The notes under the pieces were generated by a model. That model made no database searches. It was not told the origin of the DNA and worked only from the letters and a program-made list of their open reading frames with translations. From Stenotrophomonas maltophilia (GTDB lineage: Bacteria > Pseudomonadota > Gammaproteobacteria > Xanthomonadales > Xanthomonadaceae), in assembly GCF_006970445.1 (NCBI RefSeq), contig NZ_CP033877.1, forward strand, positions 442,750 through 506,749: a DNA stretch of 64,000 nt, in the 5' to 3' direction. Shown one piece after another: positions 40,212 through 48,648 of this stretch (positions are counted from its first letter, which is position 1; the number at the start of each line of letters is the position of its first letter). The translations under genes were made by a program, and so were the position numbers.

Positions 40212-41390
40212 ATGAATGCCGTTCTTTCCCTTGAACCCGCGCCGGCGCTGCCTTCGGTGCAGCGGCTGCTGCAGCAGGTCCACCCGCTGCGCCTGGTCGG
40301 CGCGGTGGTGCTGGTGCGTGAGCACGGCGTGCTGCGCCATGCCAGCGCGACCGGGCTGGCTGATCGCGAGTCGGCGATGCCGATGCGGCGCGACCAGATG
40401 TTCCGGCTGTCATCGGTCAGCAAGCCGCTGTTGACCACGGTGATCCTGCGCCTGGTGGCCGAGGGCGTGCTCGACCTCGATGCGCCGGTGCAGCGTTGGC
40501 TGCCGGAGTTCCGCCCCGCGCTGGCCGATGGCCGCACGCCGTCGATCAACCTGCGTCAGCTGCTCAGCCACAGCAGCGGGCTGGGCTATCGCTTCCTGGA
40601 AGCCGATGCGGACGGCCCTTATGCGCGTGCTGGGGTCAGCGATGGCCTGGATGCGAACCCGCTTTCCCTGGCCAAGAACGTACGCCGCATCGCGCAGGCA
40701 CCGCTGCTGTTCGAGCCGGGCAGCCAATGGCTGTATTCGTTGGGCGTGGACGTGGCCGGTGCGGTGGCCGAAGCGGCGACCGGAGAAACGCTGCAGGTGC
40801 TGTTCGAGCGTTTGCTGGCCGCCCCCTTGGGCCTGCGCGATACCGCCTTCGCCACGCGCGATGCCTCGCGGTTGGCCACGCCCTATGTGAGCGACACGCC
40901 GCAGCCGCATCGCCTGCGCGAAGGCGAGGTGGTCGCGCCGTTCGAAGGTACGGTCGGCATCGAGTACAGCCTTGCGCGTGCCCTTGATGCCAGCCGTTTC
41001 GCTTCCGCCGGCGCCGGCCTGGTGGGGACTGCCGATGAAGTGATGTCGGTGCTGGAGGCGCTGCGTGATGTGCAGCGCTCCGGCCTGCTACCGCCCGCGC
41101 TGGCGGCAGAGATGGCCAGCCCGCAGGTGGGTGAGCAGGGGCCGCCGGAACCGGCCGGCTGGGGCTTCGGGCTGGGCTTTGCGGTGCTGCGCGATGCCAC
41201 TGCCAGCGGAACGCCGCAGCGCGAAGGGACTTGGCGCTGGGGCGGCGCCTATGGGCACAGCTGGTTCGTCGACCCGTCGCGTGGGCTGAGCGTGGTGGCA
41301 CTGACCAACACCCTGTACGAAGGCATGGATGGGGCCTTCGTCGATGAGCTGCGTGATGCGGTGTACGCCGATCTGGAGACTGTACGATGA
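40212..41390 (+). CDS. serine hydrolase of the beta-lactamase/class C family
   Basis: 392 residues from the ATG at 40212. No signal peptide, so cytosolic. Catalytic features: S-x-x-K as LSSVSKPLLTTVIL (Ser in SSVSK), Y-x-x as WLYSLGVDVAG, and a late WRWGGAYGHSWFVDPSRGLSV in place of the KTG triad (H-x-x-x). Such proteins are esterases or peptidases rather than drug-resistance enzymes unless shown otherwise. It overlaps the MFS gene by 4 bp (ATGA), so the two are translationally coupled. Divergent from a LysR regulator. Confidence 0.82.
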   Translation: MNAVLSLEPAPALPSVQRLLQQVHPLRLVGAVVLVREHGVLRHASATGLADRESAMPMRRDQMFRLSSVSKPLLTTVILRLVAEGVLDLDAPVQRWLPEFRPALADGRTPSINLRQLLSHSSGLGYRFLEADADGPYARAGVSDGLDANPLSLAKNVRRIAQAPLLFEPGSQWLYSLGVDVAGAVAEAATGETLQVLFERLLAAPLGLRDTAFATRDASRLATPYVSDTPQPHRLREGEVVAPFEGTVGIEYSLARALDASRFASAGAGLVGTADEVMSVLEALRDVQRSGLLPPALAAEMASPQVGEQGPPEPAGWGFGLGFAVLRDATASGTPQREGTWRWGGAYGHSWFVDPSRGLSVVALTNTLYEGMDGAFVDELRDAVYADLETVR

Positions 41391-42571
41391 GCGGCCACGC
41401 CATCGATGCGGCCAGCCCGGCCGGTGAGGCCACGCGTTTGCCGTGGGCGGGCCTGCTGGCGTTGGCCGGCGGTGGCTTCATCACCCTGCTGACCGAGACC
41501 CTGCCGGCCGGCGTGCTGCGGCCGATGGGCGAAAGCCTGGGCGTGAGTGATGCGGCGGTCGGCCAGCTGGTGAGCGTGTACGCGCTGGGCTCGGTGATGG
41601 CTGCACTGCCGATGACCGCGCTGACCCAGCGCCTGCCGCGGCGTCCGTTGCTGCTGGCCGCCATTGCCGGCTTCGTGGTGGTCAACACGTTGACTGCGCT
41701 GAGCAGCAGCTATGCGCTGATCCTCGCCGCGCGGTTCCTGGCCGGCGTGAGCGGTGGCCTGCTGTGGTCGCTGGTGGCCGGTTACGCGGCGCGCATGGTG
41801 GTGCCCTCGTTGCAGGGGCGGGCGATCGCGGTGGCGATGGTGGGATCACCCTTGGCGCTGTCGTTGGGGGTGCCGGCCGGCACGCTGCTTGGCCAGCAGA
41901 TCGGCTGGCGCTGGGCGTTCGCGTTGATGAGCGTGCTGGGCGTGGGACTGCTGGTATACGCGCGGTGGACACTGCCGGCGCTGCCAGCGGCCGGTGCCGG
42001 CCAGCGCACCTCGCTGGCCACGGTCTGGCGGATGCCCGGCGTGCGCAGCACGCTGCTGGTGATGGTGCTGTACGTGCTGGCACACAACGTGCTGTACACG
42101 TACATCGAGCCGCTGGCGGTCGACGCGGGGGCCGGTGCATGGCTGGACCGGCTGCTGCTCGCCTTCGGCGTGGCGGCGATTGCCGGCATCGGTATTGCTG
42201 GCTGGGGCGTGGATCGCCACCTGCATGTACTGGTGTGGGCGGCGGTAGTCGGTTTCATCGTGCCGGTGCTGGCCTTGCTGGTGTGGCCGGGCGTGGCGAG
42301 TGCGCTGCTGCTGGCGACGATCCTGTGGGGCGTGGCGTTCGGCGCCGTGCCGACCCTGTTCCAGACCGCATTGGCACGACGCGCCGGGGCCGCTGCGGAT
42401 CTGGCGCAGTCGATGCTGGTGACTGGTTGGAACCTGGCCATTGCTGCCGGCGGCGTGGCAGGCGGCGTGCTGCTGCAGGCCAGCGGCACGAGCCAGCTGG
42501 GATGGCTGCCGTTGCTGTTGCTGGCGGTGACCGTGGCGTGGCTGCTGGCACGGCCGAAGGCGTGGGCGTAG
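41387..42571 (+). CDS. MFS efflux transporter
   Basis: 394 residues, twelve membrane segments. MFS features: PAGVLRPMGESLGVSDAAVG QLVSVYALGSVM, TALTQRLPRRPLLL (loop 2-3 motif), RFLAGVSGGLLWSLVAGYAARM and a second-half AIAGIGIAGWGVDRHLHV. It resembles sugar or drug efflux members (DHA1/AraJ-like). Its first four bases overlap the serine hydrolase stop. Substrate unknown; the LysR regulator upstream and the hydrolase suggest a small detoxification unit. Confidence 0.82.
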   Translation: MSGHAIDAASPAGEATRLPWAGLLALAGGGFITLLTETLPAGVLRPMGESLGVSDAAVGQLVSVYALGSVMAALPMTALTQRLPRRPLLLAAIAGFVVVNTLTALSSSYALILAARFLAGVSGGLLWSLVAGYAARMVVPSLQGRAIAVAMVGSPLALSLGVPAGTLLGQQIGWRWAFALMSVLGVGLLVYARWTLPALPAAGAGQRTSLATVWRMPGVRSTLLVMVLYVLAHNVLYTYIEPLAVDAGAGAWLDRLLLAFGVAAIAGIGIAGWGVDRHLHVLVWAAVVGFIVPVLALLVWPGVASALLLATILWGVAFGAVPTLFQTALARRAGAAADLAQSMLVTGWNLAIAAGGVAGGVLLQASGTSQLGWLPLLLLAVTVAWLLARPKAWA

Positions 42572-42593
42572 GCGCCGATCAATGATGGCGCGG

Positions 42594-42616
42594 TGCCGGC
42601 CAGCGGCCGGCACTAC
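42594..42616 (-). repeat. SMAG REP (TGCCGGCC type)
   Basis: TGCCGGCC-AGC-GGCCGGCA followed by CTAC in the convergent gap between the MFS gene and the EAL gene. Confidence 0.9.
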
Positions 42617-42635
42617 CGTGGGCCATGCTTTCGCT

Positions 42636-44252
42636 TTATTCCAGCGGTACCTGCTCGATCGGCACGCTGCGCGGGTTCTGCATGTGCTCGCGTGCAGCGC
42701 CGTACTGCTGCTGCCGCTTGTGATGGAAAGCGACGAATTCATCACGCGGCAGCGGCCGCGAGAACAACCAGCCCTGACCGAATTCCACGTGCCGGCTGTG
42801 CAGGTAGGCCAGCTGCGCTTCGGTTTCCACGCCCTCGGCCACCACCCACAGGCCCAGCTCCTTGGCCATGTCGATGATGTGCGGCGTGACCGGGCTGGTC
42901 GCGCTCTCGGTATCGATCGCATCGATGAACGACTTGTCGATCTTCAGCGCGTCCAGTGGCAGCTGCTCCAGGTACTGCAGGCTGGAGAAGCCGACGCCGA
43001 AATCGTCGATGGCCACGCTGTGGCCGGCGCGGCGGGCGGCGGCGAGCATGGTGCGCGCGCGGTCCAGGTCGAGGAAGCCGCGTTCGGTGGCCTCCATCCA
43101 GATCTGCTGCGGCAGGATGCCGCTGCCGGCCATGTGCCGGGAAATCATCTTCAGGGCGCGGCCGCTGCTGATGTCTTCCGCGGCGAGGTTGATCGCGATG
43201 TGCGCGCTGCGGTCGGCCACCAGCAGCTCGCGCATGTCGCGCACCACGTTCTCGATCACCAGGTCGGTGACGTCGGCGATCATGCCGGCCTCTTCGGCCA
43301 GCGGAATGAACAGGTCCGGCCGCACCTGGGTGCCATCCGGGCGTTGCCAGCGCACCAGCGCCTCGGCACCGACGCAGATGCCGGTGTCCAGTTCGATGAT
43401 CGGCTGGTAATGCAGGTACAGCTCGCGGCGGCGGATGGCCGTGGCCAGTTCACCGCGCAGCGACAGGCGGCGCCGCGACAGCCAGATCACCAGGCCGGCC
43501 CCCGCGGCGGCCAGCAGCAGGCCCACCGGCACGTACAGCCATGCCTGTTGGCGGAAGGCCGCGGCCAGCGCGGTGCGCGGTGTGGTGGCGATGGCCAGCC
43601 ATTCCTCGTTGCGCGCGGTGGCGAACAGGGTGCTGTGATCCAGACCTTCGCCAGGGTCGCGCAGCAGTGCCTGCAGCAGGTCCGGATCCAGGCCTGGCTG
43701 TTTGGCCAACAGGCGTCCATCGGGGCTGGCCAGCGCCAGCCGCACATTCGGGTCGGCAATGACATCGACGAAGCGGCGCGGGTCCACCAGTGCGTCGTAG
43801 GACCCATACAGGACCGCCAGCACCTGGCGGCGCCCGCTGTTTTCCGGGCGCACATCCACCGCGATGCCGGCGCCATCGCTGGTGACGTGGTCCGGCGTGG
43901 GCTGATCCACGTCGGACAGGAACGGTCCCCAGGAGGTGCAGCGCAGCTTGCCGCCTTCGAAGTAGCCCATCTGGTCGATCGATGGGGTGGTCATCACCAG
44001 GGTCTGCAGGCGCCGGATGTGCTCGGGACTGCAGGGTACGTAGCCACCGGCCTCGGCCGATTTCAGTGCCGCCAGCGCTTCCTGGTAGGACAGGTCGGAG
44101 CGGCGCAGGGTACGGTCGGCGATGTCGCGCAGCCGCTGTTGTTCGACGCTGATCGCGCGGTCCCAGGTGGCATAGGCCATGACGGCGATCGGCACCGCAG
44201 CGGCCAGCAGGGCCAGCGCGGTGCCGCCGATGATGACGCGCAGGCGGCTCAT
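42636..44252 (-). CDS. CSS-motif EAL-domain c-di-GMP phosphodiesterase
   Basis: 538 residues. N-terminal membrane helix (VIIGGTALALLAAAVPIAVMA), a periplasmic CSS domain with its two Cys (YVPCSPEHIR, Cys74; LRCTSWG, Cys105), a second helix (AWLYVPVGLLLAAAGAGLVIWL) and a C-terminal EAL domain: YQPIIELDTGICVGAEALVRW (EAL at 297), INLAAEDIS, ERGFLD, AIDDFGVGFSSLQYL, LPLDALKIDKSFID, VVAEGVET (E) and GQGWLFSRPLP. All catalytic residues are present, so it should hydrolyse c-di-GMP. In this class the CSS disulfide, oxidised by DsbA/DsbB, controls stability and activity. Confidence 0.9.
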   Translation of the reverse strand: MSRLRVIIGGTALALLAAAVPIAVMAYATWDRAISVEQQRLRDIADRTLRRSDLSYQEALAALKSAEAGGYVPCSPEHIRRLQTLVMTTPSIDQMGYFEGGKLRCTSWGPFLSDVDQPTPDHVTSDGAGIAVDVRPENSGRRQVLAVLYGSYDALVDPRRFVDVIADPNVRLALASPDGRLLAKQPGLDPDLLQALLRDPGEGLDHSTLFATARNEEWLAIATTPRTALAAAFRQQAWLYVPVGLLLAAAGAGLVIWLSRRRLSLRGELATAIRRRELYLHYQPIIELDTGICVGAEALVRWQRPDGTQVRPDLFIPLAEEAGMIADVTDLVIENVVRDMRELLVADRSAHIAINLAAEDISSGRALKMISRHMAGSGILPQQIWMEATERGFLDLDRARTMLAAARRAGHSVAIDDFGVGFSSLQYLEQLPLDALKIDKSFIDAIDTESATSPVTPHIIDMAKELGLWVVAEGVETEAQLAYLHSRHVEFGQGWLFSRPLPRDEFVAFHHKRQQQYGAAREHMQNPRSVPIEQVPLE

Positions 44253-44482
44253 GGCCGGGGCTCCAGCGGGGCGGGCGGGGCAGGGCGCATGGTCGGGCCG
44301 GTCCTTGGGCAGGTGCGGCTATCTGAGCATGGCGCCGGGCCGGGCGGAATGGGATCAATACGGTATTCGGTCACAATGTGGTGAAAGCGGCCCGCTTTGA
44401 CGCAATGGGGTCGTCCGGCGCTGGCGCTCGGCGCCGTGGAGGACTACCGTCGGACGCTTCGCCCGCCCTTTTGCCCGCGCCC

Positions 44483-45856
44483 ATGACCGAGCCCGCAACG
44501 CCCCCCGAGCACCTGCGCCGCAGCCTGTCCAACCGCCACCTGCAACTGATCGCCATCGGCGGTGCCATCGGTACCGGCCTGTTCATGGGGTCAGGCAAGA
44601 CCATCAGCCTGGCCGGCCCGTCCATTGTCTTCGTCTACCTGATCATCGGCGCGATGCTGTTCTTCGTGATGCGCGCGATGGGCGAGCTGCTGCTGTCCAA
44701 CCTGCAGTACAAATCCTTCATCGATTTCTCCACCGACCTGCTCGGCCCGTGGGCCGGGTTCTTCTGTGGATGGACGTACTGGTTCTGCTGGATCGTCACC
44801 GCCATTGCCGACGTGATCGCGATCGCCGCCTATGCGCAGTTCTGGTTTCCCGGGCTTGAAGCCTGGAAACCGGCGCTGGCCTGCGTGATGCTGCTGCTGG
44901 CGTTGAACCTGGTGACGGTGAAGCTGTTCGGTGAAATGGAATTCTGGTTCGCGCTGATCAAGATCGTGGCGATCTGCGCGCTGATCATCACCGGCGCCGG
45001 GCTGGTGGCGTGGGGCTTCACCTCACCCAGCGGCCACACCGCGTCGCTGTCGAACCTGTGGAATGACGGCGGCATGTTCCCGATGGGCCTGGTCGGCTTC
45101 TTCGCCGGGTTCCAGATTGCGGTGTTCGCCTTCGTCGGCATCGAGCTGGTCGGCACCACCGCCGCCGAAACCGCCGACCCCGAGCGCAACCTGCCCAAGG
45201 CGATCAACTCGATCCCGGTGCGCATCATCATCTTCTACGTGCTGGCGCTGATCGCGATCATGGCGGTCACCCCGTGGCGCCAGGTGGTGCCGGACAAGAG
45301 CCCGTTCGTGCAGCTGTTCGTGCTGGCCGGCATTCCCGCTGCCGCCAGCCTGATCAACTTCGTGGTGCTGACCTCGGCCACGTCCTCGGCCAACAGCGGC
45401 ATCTTCTCCACCAGCCGCATGCTGTACGGCCTGGCCGAAGAGGGCCACGCCCCGCGCGGGCTGTCGAAACTGTCGCGCGCTGCAGTGCCGGCCCGTGGCC
45501 TGCTGTTCTCGTGCCTGTGCCTGCTGGGTGGCACGCTGCTGATCTACCTGATTCCCAACCTGGTGACCGCCTTCACCCTGGTGACGACGCTGGCGACGGT
45601 GCTGTTCATCTTCGTCTGGTCGCTGATCCTGGTGGCCTACATGGCCTATCGCCGCCGCTACCCGGAGCGCCACGCTGCATCGATCTTCAAGATGCCCGGT
45701 GGCGTCGCCATGTGCTGGGCCTGCCTGGTGTTCTTCGCCGGCGTGCTGGTGCTGCTGAGCCTGCAGGGCGACACCCGCCAGGCGCTAATCGCCAGCCCCG
45801 CGTGGTTCGTGCTGCTGGGCGTGGGCTATTGGGTACGGCGGAGGGCTGCGAAGTAA
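44483..45856 (+). CDS. cycA: APC-family amino acid permease, CycA (D-serine/D-alanine/glycine) type
   Basis: 457 residues from the ATG at 44483 (MTEPATPPEHLRRSLSNRHL); the frame is open 35 codons upstream but there is no better site. AAT-type features: SNRHLQLIAIGGAIGTGLFMGSGKTISLAGPS, MRAMGELLLSNLQYKSFIDF, FAFVGIELVGTTAAETADPERNLPKAINSIPVRIIIFYVLAL (the E-T-x-x-P signature region), and SANSGIFSTSRMLYGLAEEGHAP. Twelve membrane segments. It imports glycine, D-serine, D-alanine and cycloserine by proton symport. Monocistronic; followed by REP-rich DNA. Confidence 0.88.
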   Translation: MTEPATPPEHLRRSLSNRHLQLIAIGGAIGTGLFMGSGKTISLAGPSIVFVYLIIGAMLFFVMRAMGELLLSNLQYKSFIDFSTDLLGPWAGFFCGWTYWFCWIVTAIADVIAIAAYAQFWFPGLEAWKPALACVMLLLALNLVTVKLFGEMEFWFALIKIVAICALIITGAGLVAWGFTSPSGHTASLSNLWNDGGMFPMGLVGFFAGFQIAVFAFVGIELVGTTAAETADPERNLPKAINSIPVRIIIFYVLALIAIMAVTPWRQVVPDKSPFVQLFVLAGIPAAASLINFVVLTSATSSANSGIFSTSRMLYGLAEEGHAPRGLSKLSRAAVPARGLLFSCLCLLGGTLLIYLIPNLVTAFTLVTTLATVLFIFVWSLILVAYMAYRRRYPERHAASIFKMPGGVAMCWACLVFFAGVLVLLSLQGDTRQALIASPAWFVLLGVGYWVRRRAAK

Positions 45857-45903
45857 CCCGGCGTTTTCGTTCCATTGATTGATCCACTGTCTCCGGACGT
45901 TTC

Positions 45904-45926
45904 ATCCACGCATGGCGTGGATCTAC
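45904..45926 (-). repeat. SMAG REP (ATCCACG type)
   Basis: ATCCACG-CATGG-CGTGGAT followed by CTAC, in the 327-bp gap after cycA. That gap also holds a long hairpin element and a second SMAG; no gene is visible in it. Confidence 0.9.
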
Positions 45927-45942
45927 TGCCCGCCGCTGGGAG

Positions 45943-46052
45943 CTGTCGAAGGCGGGGTGGGTCCGGTTGTGGGGGCGTGAGCCGCATGGATGCGGCGACC
46001 GAGCTTACATGGACGTACTTGCAGCGTCCCCCACAACCGGACCCACCCCGCC
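45943..46052. repeat. long-hairpin element, copy 1
   Basis: A perfect 25-bp inverted repeat (45951-45975 with 46028-46052; arm starts GGCGGGGTGGGTCCGG) encloses 52 bp with a smaller hairpin (CCGCATGGATGCGG at 45982-45995). Flanked on the left by CTGTCGAA and on the right, after a few bases, by CAGGAA and GTTGCT repeats, as in copy 4. One of four related elements in the window. Confidence 0.85.
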
Positions 46053-46085
46053 TCCTCGCAGGAAAACGGCTGTTGCTGTTGAGGT

Positions 46086-46108
46086 TGCCGGCCAGCGGCC
46101 GGCACTAC
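46086..46108 (-). repeat. SMAG REP (TGCCGGCC type)
   Basis: TGCCGGCC-AGC-GGCCGGCA followed by CTAC, between the long hairpin and the transglycosylase gene. Confidence 0.9.
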
Positions 46109-46183
46109 CGCAGGTGCAGGGCGCAGCCCTGCCGACCCCCATTCACCCAACATTAGCGGGCCCGGCCGGATCATCCGGCCGCC

Positions 46184-46960
46184 ATGTCCCCTCGCCCCCT
46201 CCTGCTCGTGCTGTTGCTGCTGCCCAGCCTATGGCCCGGGCTGGCCACCGCGCGCACGGTCTACCGCTGCGTGCAGGGCAACACCGTCAGCCTGGCCACC
46301 GCGCCGGAACCCGGCTCGCGCTGTACCGCCAGGGAGATCGACGACAACGCCGTCCAGACCCCGAACCTGTGGGGCAACATGGGCGTGTTCAGCGGCGTGT
46401 TGTACGAACGCGAACAGGACGGGGCGATGGTCTACTCCACGCGCAACCTGCCCGGCTCGCGAGTGTTCCTGAAGTTCACCGTAGCCACGCCGCCGGGCGA
46501 GCCGGCGCACGAAGGCCTGGGCAAGGTCGGCAAACCGCAGCTGGCGCAGCACGCCAGGCAGTTCAAGGCCGCAGCCAAGGCCACCGGCGTCGATGATGCC
46601 TGGCTGCGTGCCATCGCCCACGCCGAAAGCAATTTCGACGCACTGGCGGTATCCAGCAAGGGCGCACAGGGGGTGATGCAGCTGATGCCCGATACCGCGC
46701 AGGAATACGGGGTGAGCGATCCGTTCTCGCCGCAGCAGTCGATCGAGGGCGGCGCGCGCTACATGCGCGCGCTGCTGCGCCGCTACAACGGCGACCGCCC
46801 GTTGGCGGCGGCCGCCTACAACGCGGGCATCGGTGCAGTCACCCGCTACAAGGGCGTGCCGCCCTACGCCGAAACCCTGGCCTACGTGGACAAGGTGATG
46901 GCCCTGTACGCACGCTACCGCGAAGCCATGGGCATCCGCACCGAGGTGCCTGCGCGCTAG
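46184..46960 (+). CDS. soluble lytic transglycosylase (SLT domain)
   Basis: 258 residues with a signal peptide (LLLVLLLLPSLWPGLATA). An N-terminal DUF4124-like part (RTVYRCVQGNTVSLATAPEP) is followed by a linker and the SLT domain: VDDAWLRAIAHAESNFDALAVSSKGAQGVMQLMPDTAQEYGV with the catalytic Glu in AESNF, GARYMRALLRRYNGDRPLAAAAYNAG and TRYKGVPPYAET. It cleaves the glycosidic bond of peptidoglycan with 1,6-anhydro product. Convergent with the 46968 gene, 7 bp apart. Confidence 0.88.
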   Translation: MSPRPLLLVLLLLPSLWPGLATARTVYRCVQGNTVSLATAPEPGSRCTAREIDDNAVQTPNLWGNMGVFSGVLYEREQDGAMVYSTRNLPGSRVFLKFTVATPPGEPAHEGLGKVGKPQLAQHARQFKAAAKATGVDDAWLRAIAHAESNFDALAVSSKGAQGVMQLMPDTAQEYGVSDPFSPQQSIEGGARYMRALLRRYNGDRPLAAAAYNAGIGAVTRYKGVPPYAETLAYVDKVMALYARYREAMGIRTEVPAR

Positions 46961-46967
46961 CAGGCAC

Positions 46968-48488
46968 TCAGCGCGAGGTGGAAGTGCTGACCAGGTCGTA
47001 GCGCTCGATGCGGCCGACGCGTGCCACCTCGGCCTGCACGTCGGCACGCTGCTTGAGTGCACGCCACGCGGCATCGATGCGCACATCGCCCGGCAATGAC
47101 GGATAGGTGCGCATGTCCTGCAGGCTGGCCAGGGTTTCACCGCGTTCAACCGGCGAGCGCAGCTGTTCGATCAGCACGGCGGCGGCCCCGTCCAGGTTGC
47201 CTTCCTCCAGCAGCATTTCGCGATGGAACAGGCGGGCATCATCGCGCTGGGCCAGGATCACCGCGCGCGCCGCATCGCGTGCCTTGGCATCGCCACGCTC
47301 GCGGGCGGCGGCGAACTGCAGCAGCGCCTGCGCGGCCTTGCCGTAGCCGGCGAGGCCCGGCATGTCATTCACTGCCTGCGCAGCGTCCTGCAAACGCCCC
47401 AGCGAACTGAACACGAAGCCGACATTCATCTGGTGCTCGACACCATCCGGGCCGAGCGCGCCGATGCGTGCGGCCTGTTGCGCCGTGGCCAGCGCCTCAT
47501 CGGTGCGGCCCAGCCGGCGCAGCGCGGTGAGCCGGCTGTTGAGCAGCCAGGCCACCCATTCCGCTTCCGCGGCGGCGGGCGATTCGCCGTTGCTGGCGGC
47601 ACCGGCCATGCCCTCGGTCAACGACAGCACTTCCTCGTTGCGGTCCAGCATCAGCAGGGTGGTGCTGAACTCGGCCATGCGCGCGTCCAGTGCGCGGTCG
47701 AGCAGGCCCGAAACACGCAGTTCATCGAGGTGGCGCTGTGCCGCCTGCACCGGATCGAAACGCGCGTCACCGCGTTCGACATAACGGTCGAAGCGCTTGT
47801 CGCTGCGCAGGCGGATGATTTCGGCCGGGCTGTCGATGCGCGCCAGCGTGGCTGGAATGCTGTCGCCACGGCCGTTGTCGGCCTGCAGCGTGGCCAGCGC
47901 CAGCCACAGCCCGGTGGGTTCCAGGCCGCCGCTCTTCCAGCCGTTGTCGAACAGCGCCTGCAGCAGGTCCATGCGCTTCTGCGGCTGGTCACGCAGGCGG
48001 TACTGCAGGTAGTTGATGGCGTGGTGATCGACCGGCAGCGGTGCGTCGGCATGCTGCAGTGCCTTCACCAGGAAGGTGGTGGCTGCGGCCGGCTGGTTGT
48101 CCGACAGTTCCACCGACACCTGGGTGAGCAGGATCTGTGCATCCTCCGGCAGGGCCTCCTGCGCCTGTTGCAGGTAGCGTCGGGCCAGTGCCGGCTTCTT
48201 CTGCATCAGTGCGGTCCAGCCGGCGACCTGCGAGGCGCGGCCGCGATGTTCGGCATCGAAGTCGTCCAGCAACGGATCCTCCATCAGCCGCTCCATGCTG
48301 ATCAGCGCGCCCAGCGTGTTGCCGCCGCGCGCCTGCTGGATCGCTTCATCCCAGCGCGTGGCGTACGCCGCGTGTACTGCATCGGCGGTGGCTGATGGTT
48401 TCTGCGGGGCCACCGTGATCGAGGCGGAGGCGGGCGCACTGGCCAATGCGGCCAGCAGCAGGACGGTGAGGGGGAGAACGCGGGGCAT
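46968..48488 (-). CDS. exported helical-repeat (TPR-like) protein, unknown function
   Basis: 506 residues from the ATG at 48488 (GGAG upstream); the frame is open 39 codons further without a signal peptide. Signal peptide (LPLTVLLLAALASAPASA). The mature part is alpha-helical with repeats of TPR character: QQARGGNTLGALISMERLME, KKPALARRYLQQAQEALPED, LGRTDEALATAQQAARIGAL, SLGRLQDAAQAVNDMPGLAG, EEGNLDGAAAVLIEQLRSPV. No catalytic motif. It resembles periplasmic scaffold proteins in polysaccharide or protein export, but no specific family. Confidence 0.65.
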   Translation of the reverse strand: MPRVLPLTVLLLAALASAPASASITVAPQKPSATADAVHAAYATRWDEAIQQARGGNTLGALISMERLMEDPLLDDFDAEHRGRASQVAGWTALMQKKPALARRYLQQAQEALPEDAQILLTQVSVELSDNQPAAATTFLVKALQHADAPLPVDHHAINYLQYRLRDQPQKRMDLLQALFDNGWKSGGLEPTGLWLALATLQADNGRGDSIPATLARIDSPAEIIRLRSDKRFDRYVERGDARFDPVQAAQRHLDELRVSGLLDRALDARMAEFSTTLLMLDRNEEVLSLTEGMAGAASNGESPAAAEAEWVAWLLNSRLTALRRLGRTDEALATAQQAARIGALGPDGVEHQMNVGFVFSSLGRLQDAAQAVNDMPGLAGYGKAAQALLQFAAARERGDAKARDAARAVILAQRDDARLFHREMLLEEGNLDGAAAVLIEQLRSPVERGETLASLQDMRTYPSLPGDVRIDAAWRALKQRADVQAEVARVGRIERYDLVSTSTSR

Positions 48489-48648
48489 GGAGAATCTCCA
48501 TCCGTGGGAACCGCATTGAACCTGCTGCAGCCAGTGAGAACAAGCAGGGCGCATGGAACTCTGCTGTTCCGCCGTACGATTGGCCGTGGCGGATCGCACC
48601 TTCACCGTCTATTGTCGGTGCCTCTTCAGGCAGGAGCAGCGCAGCACG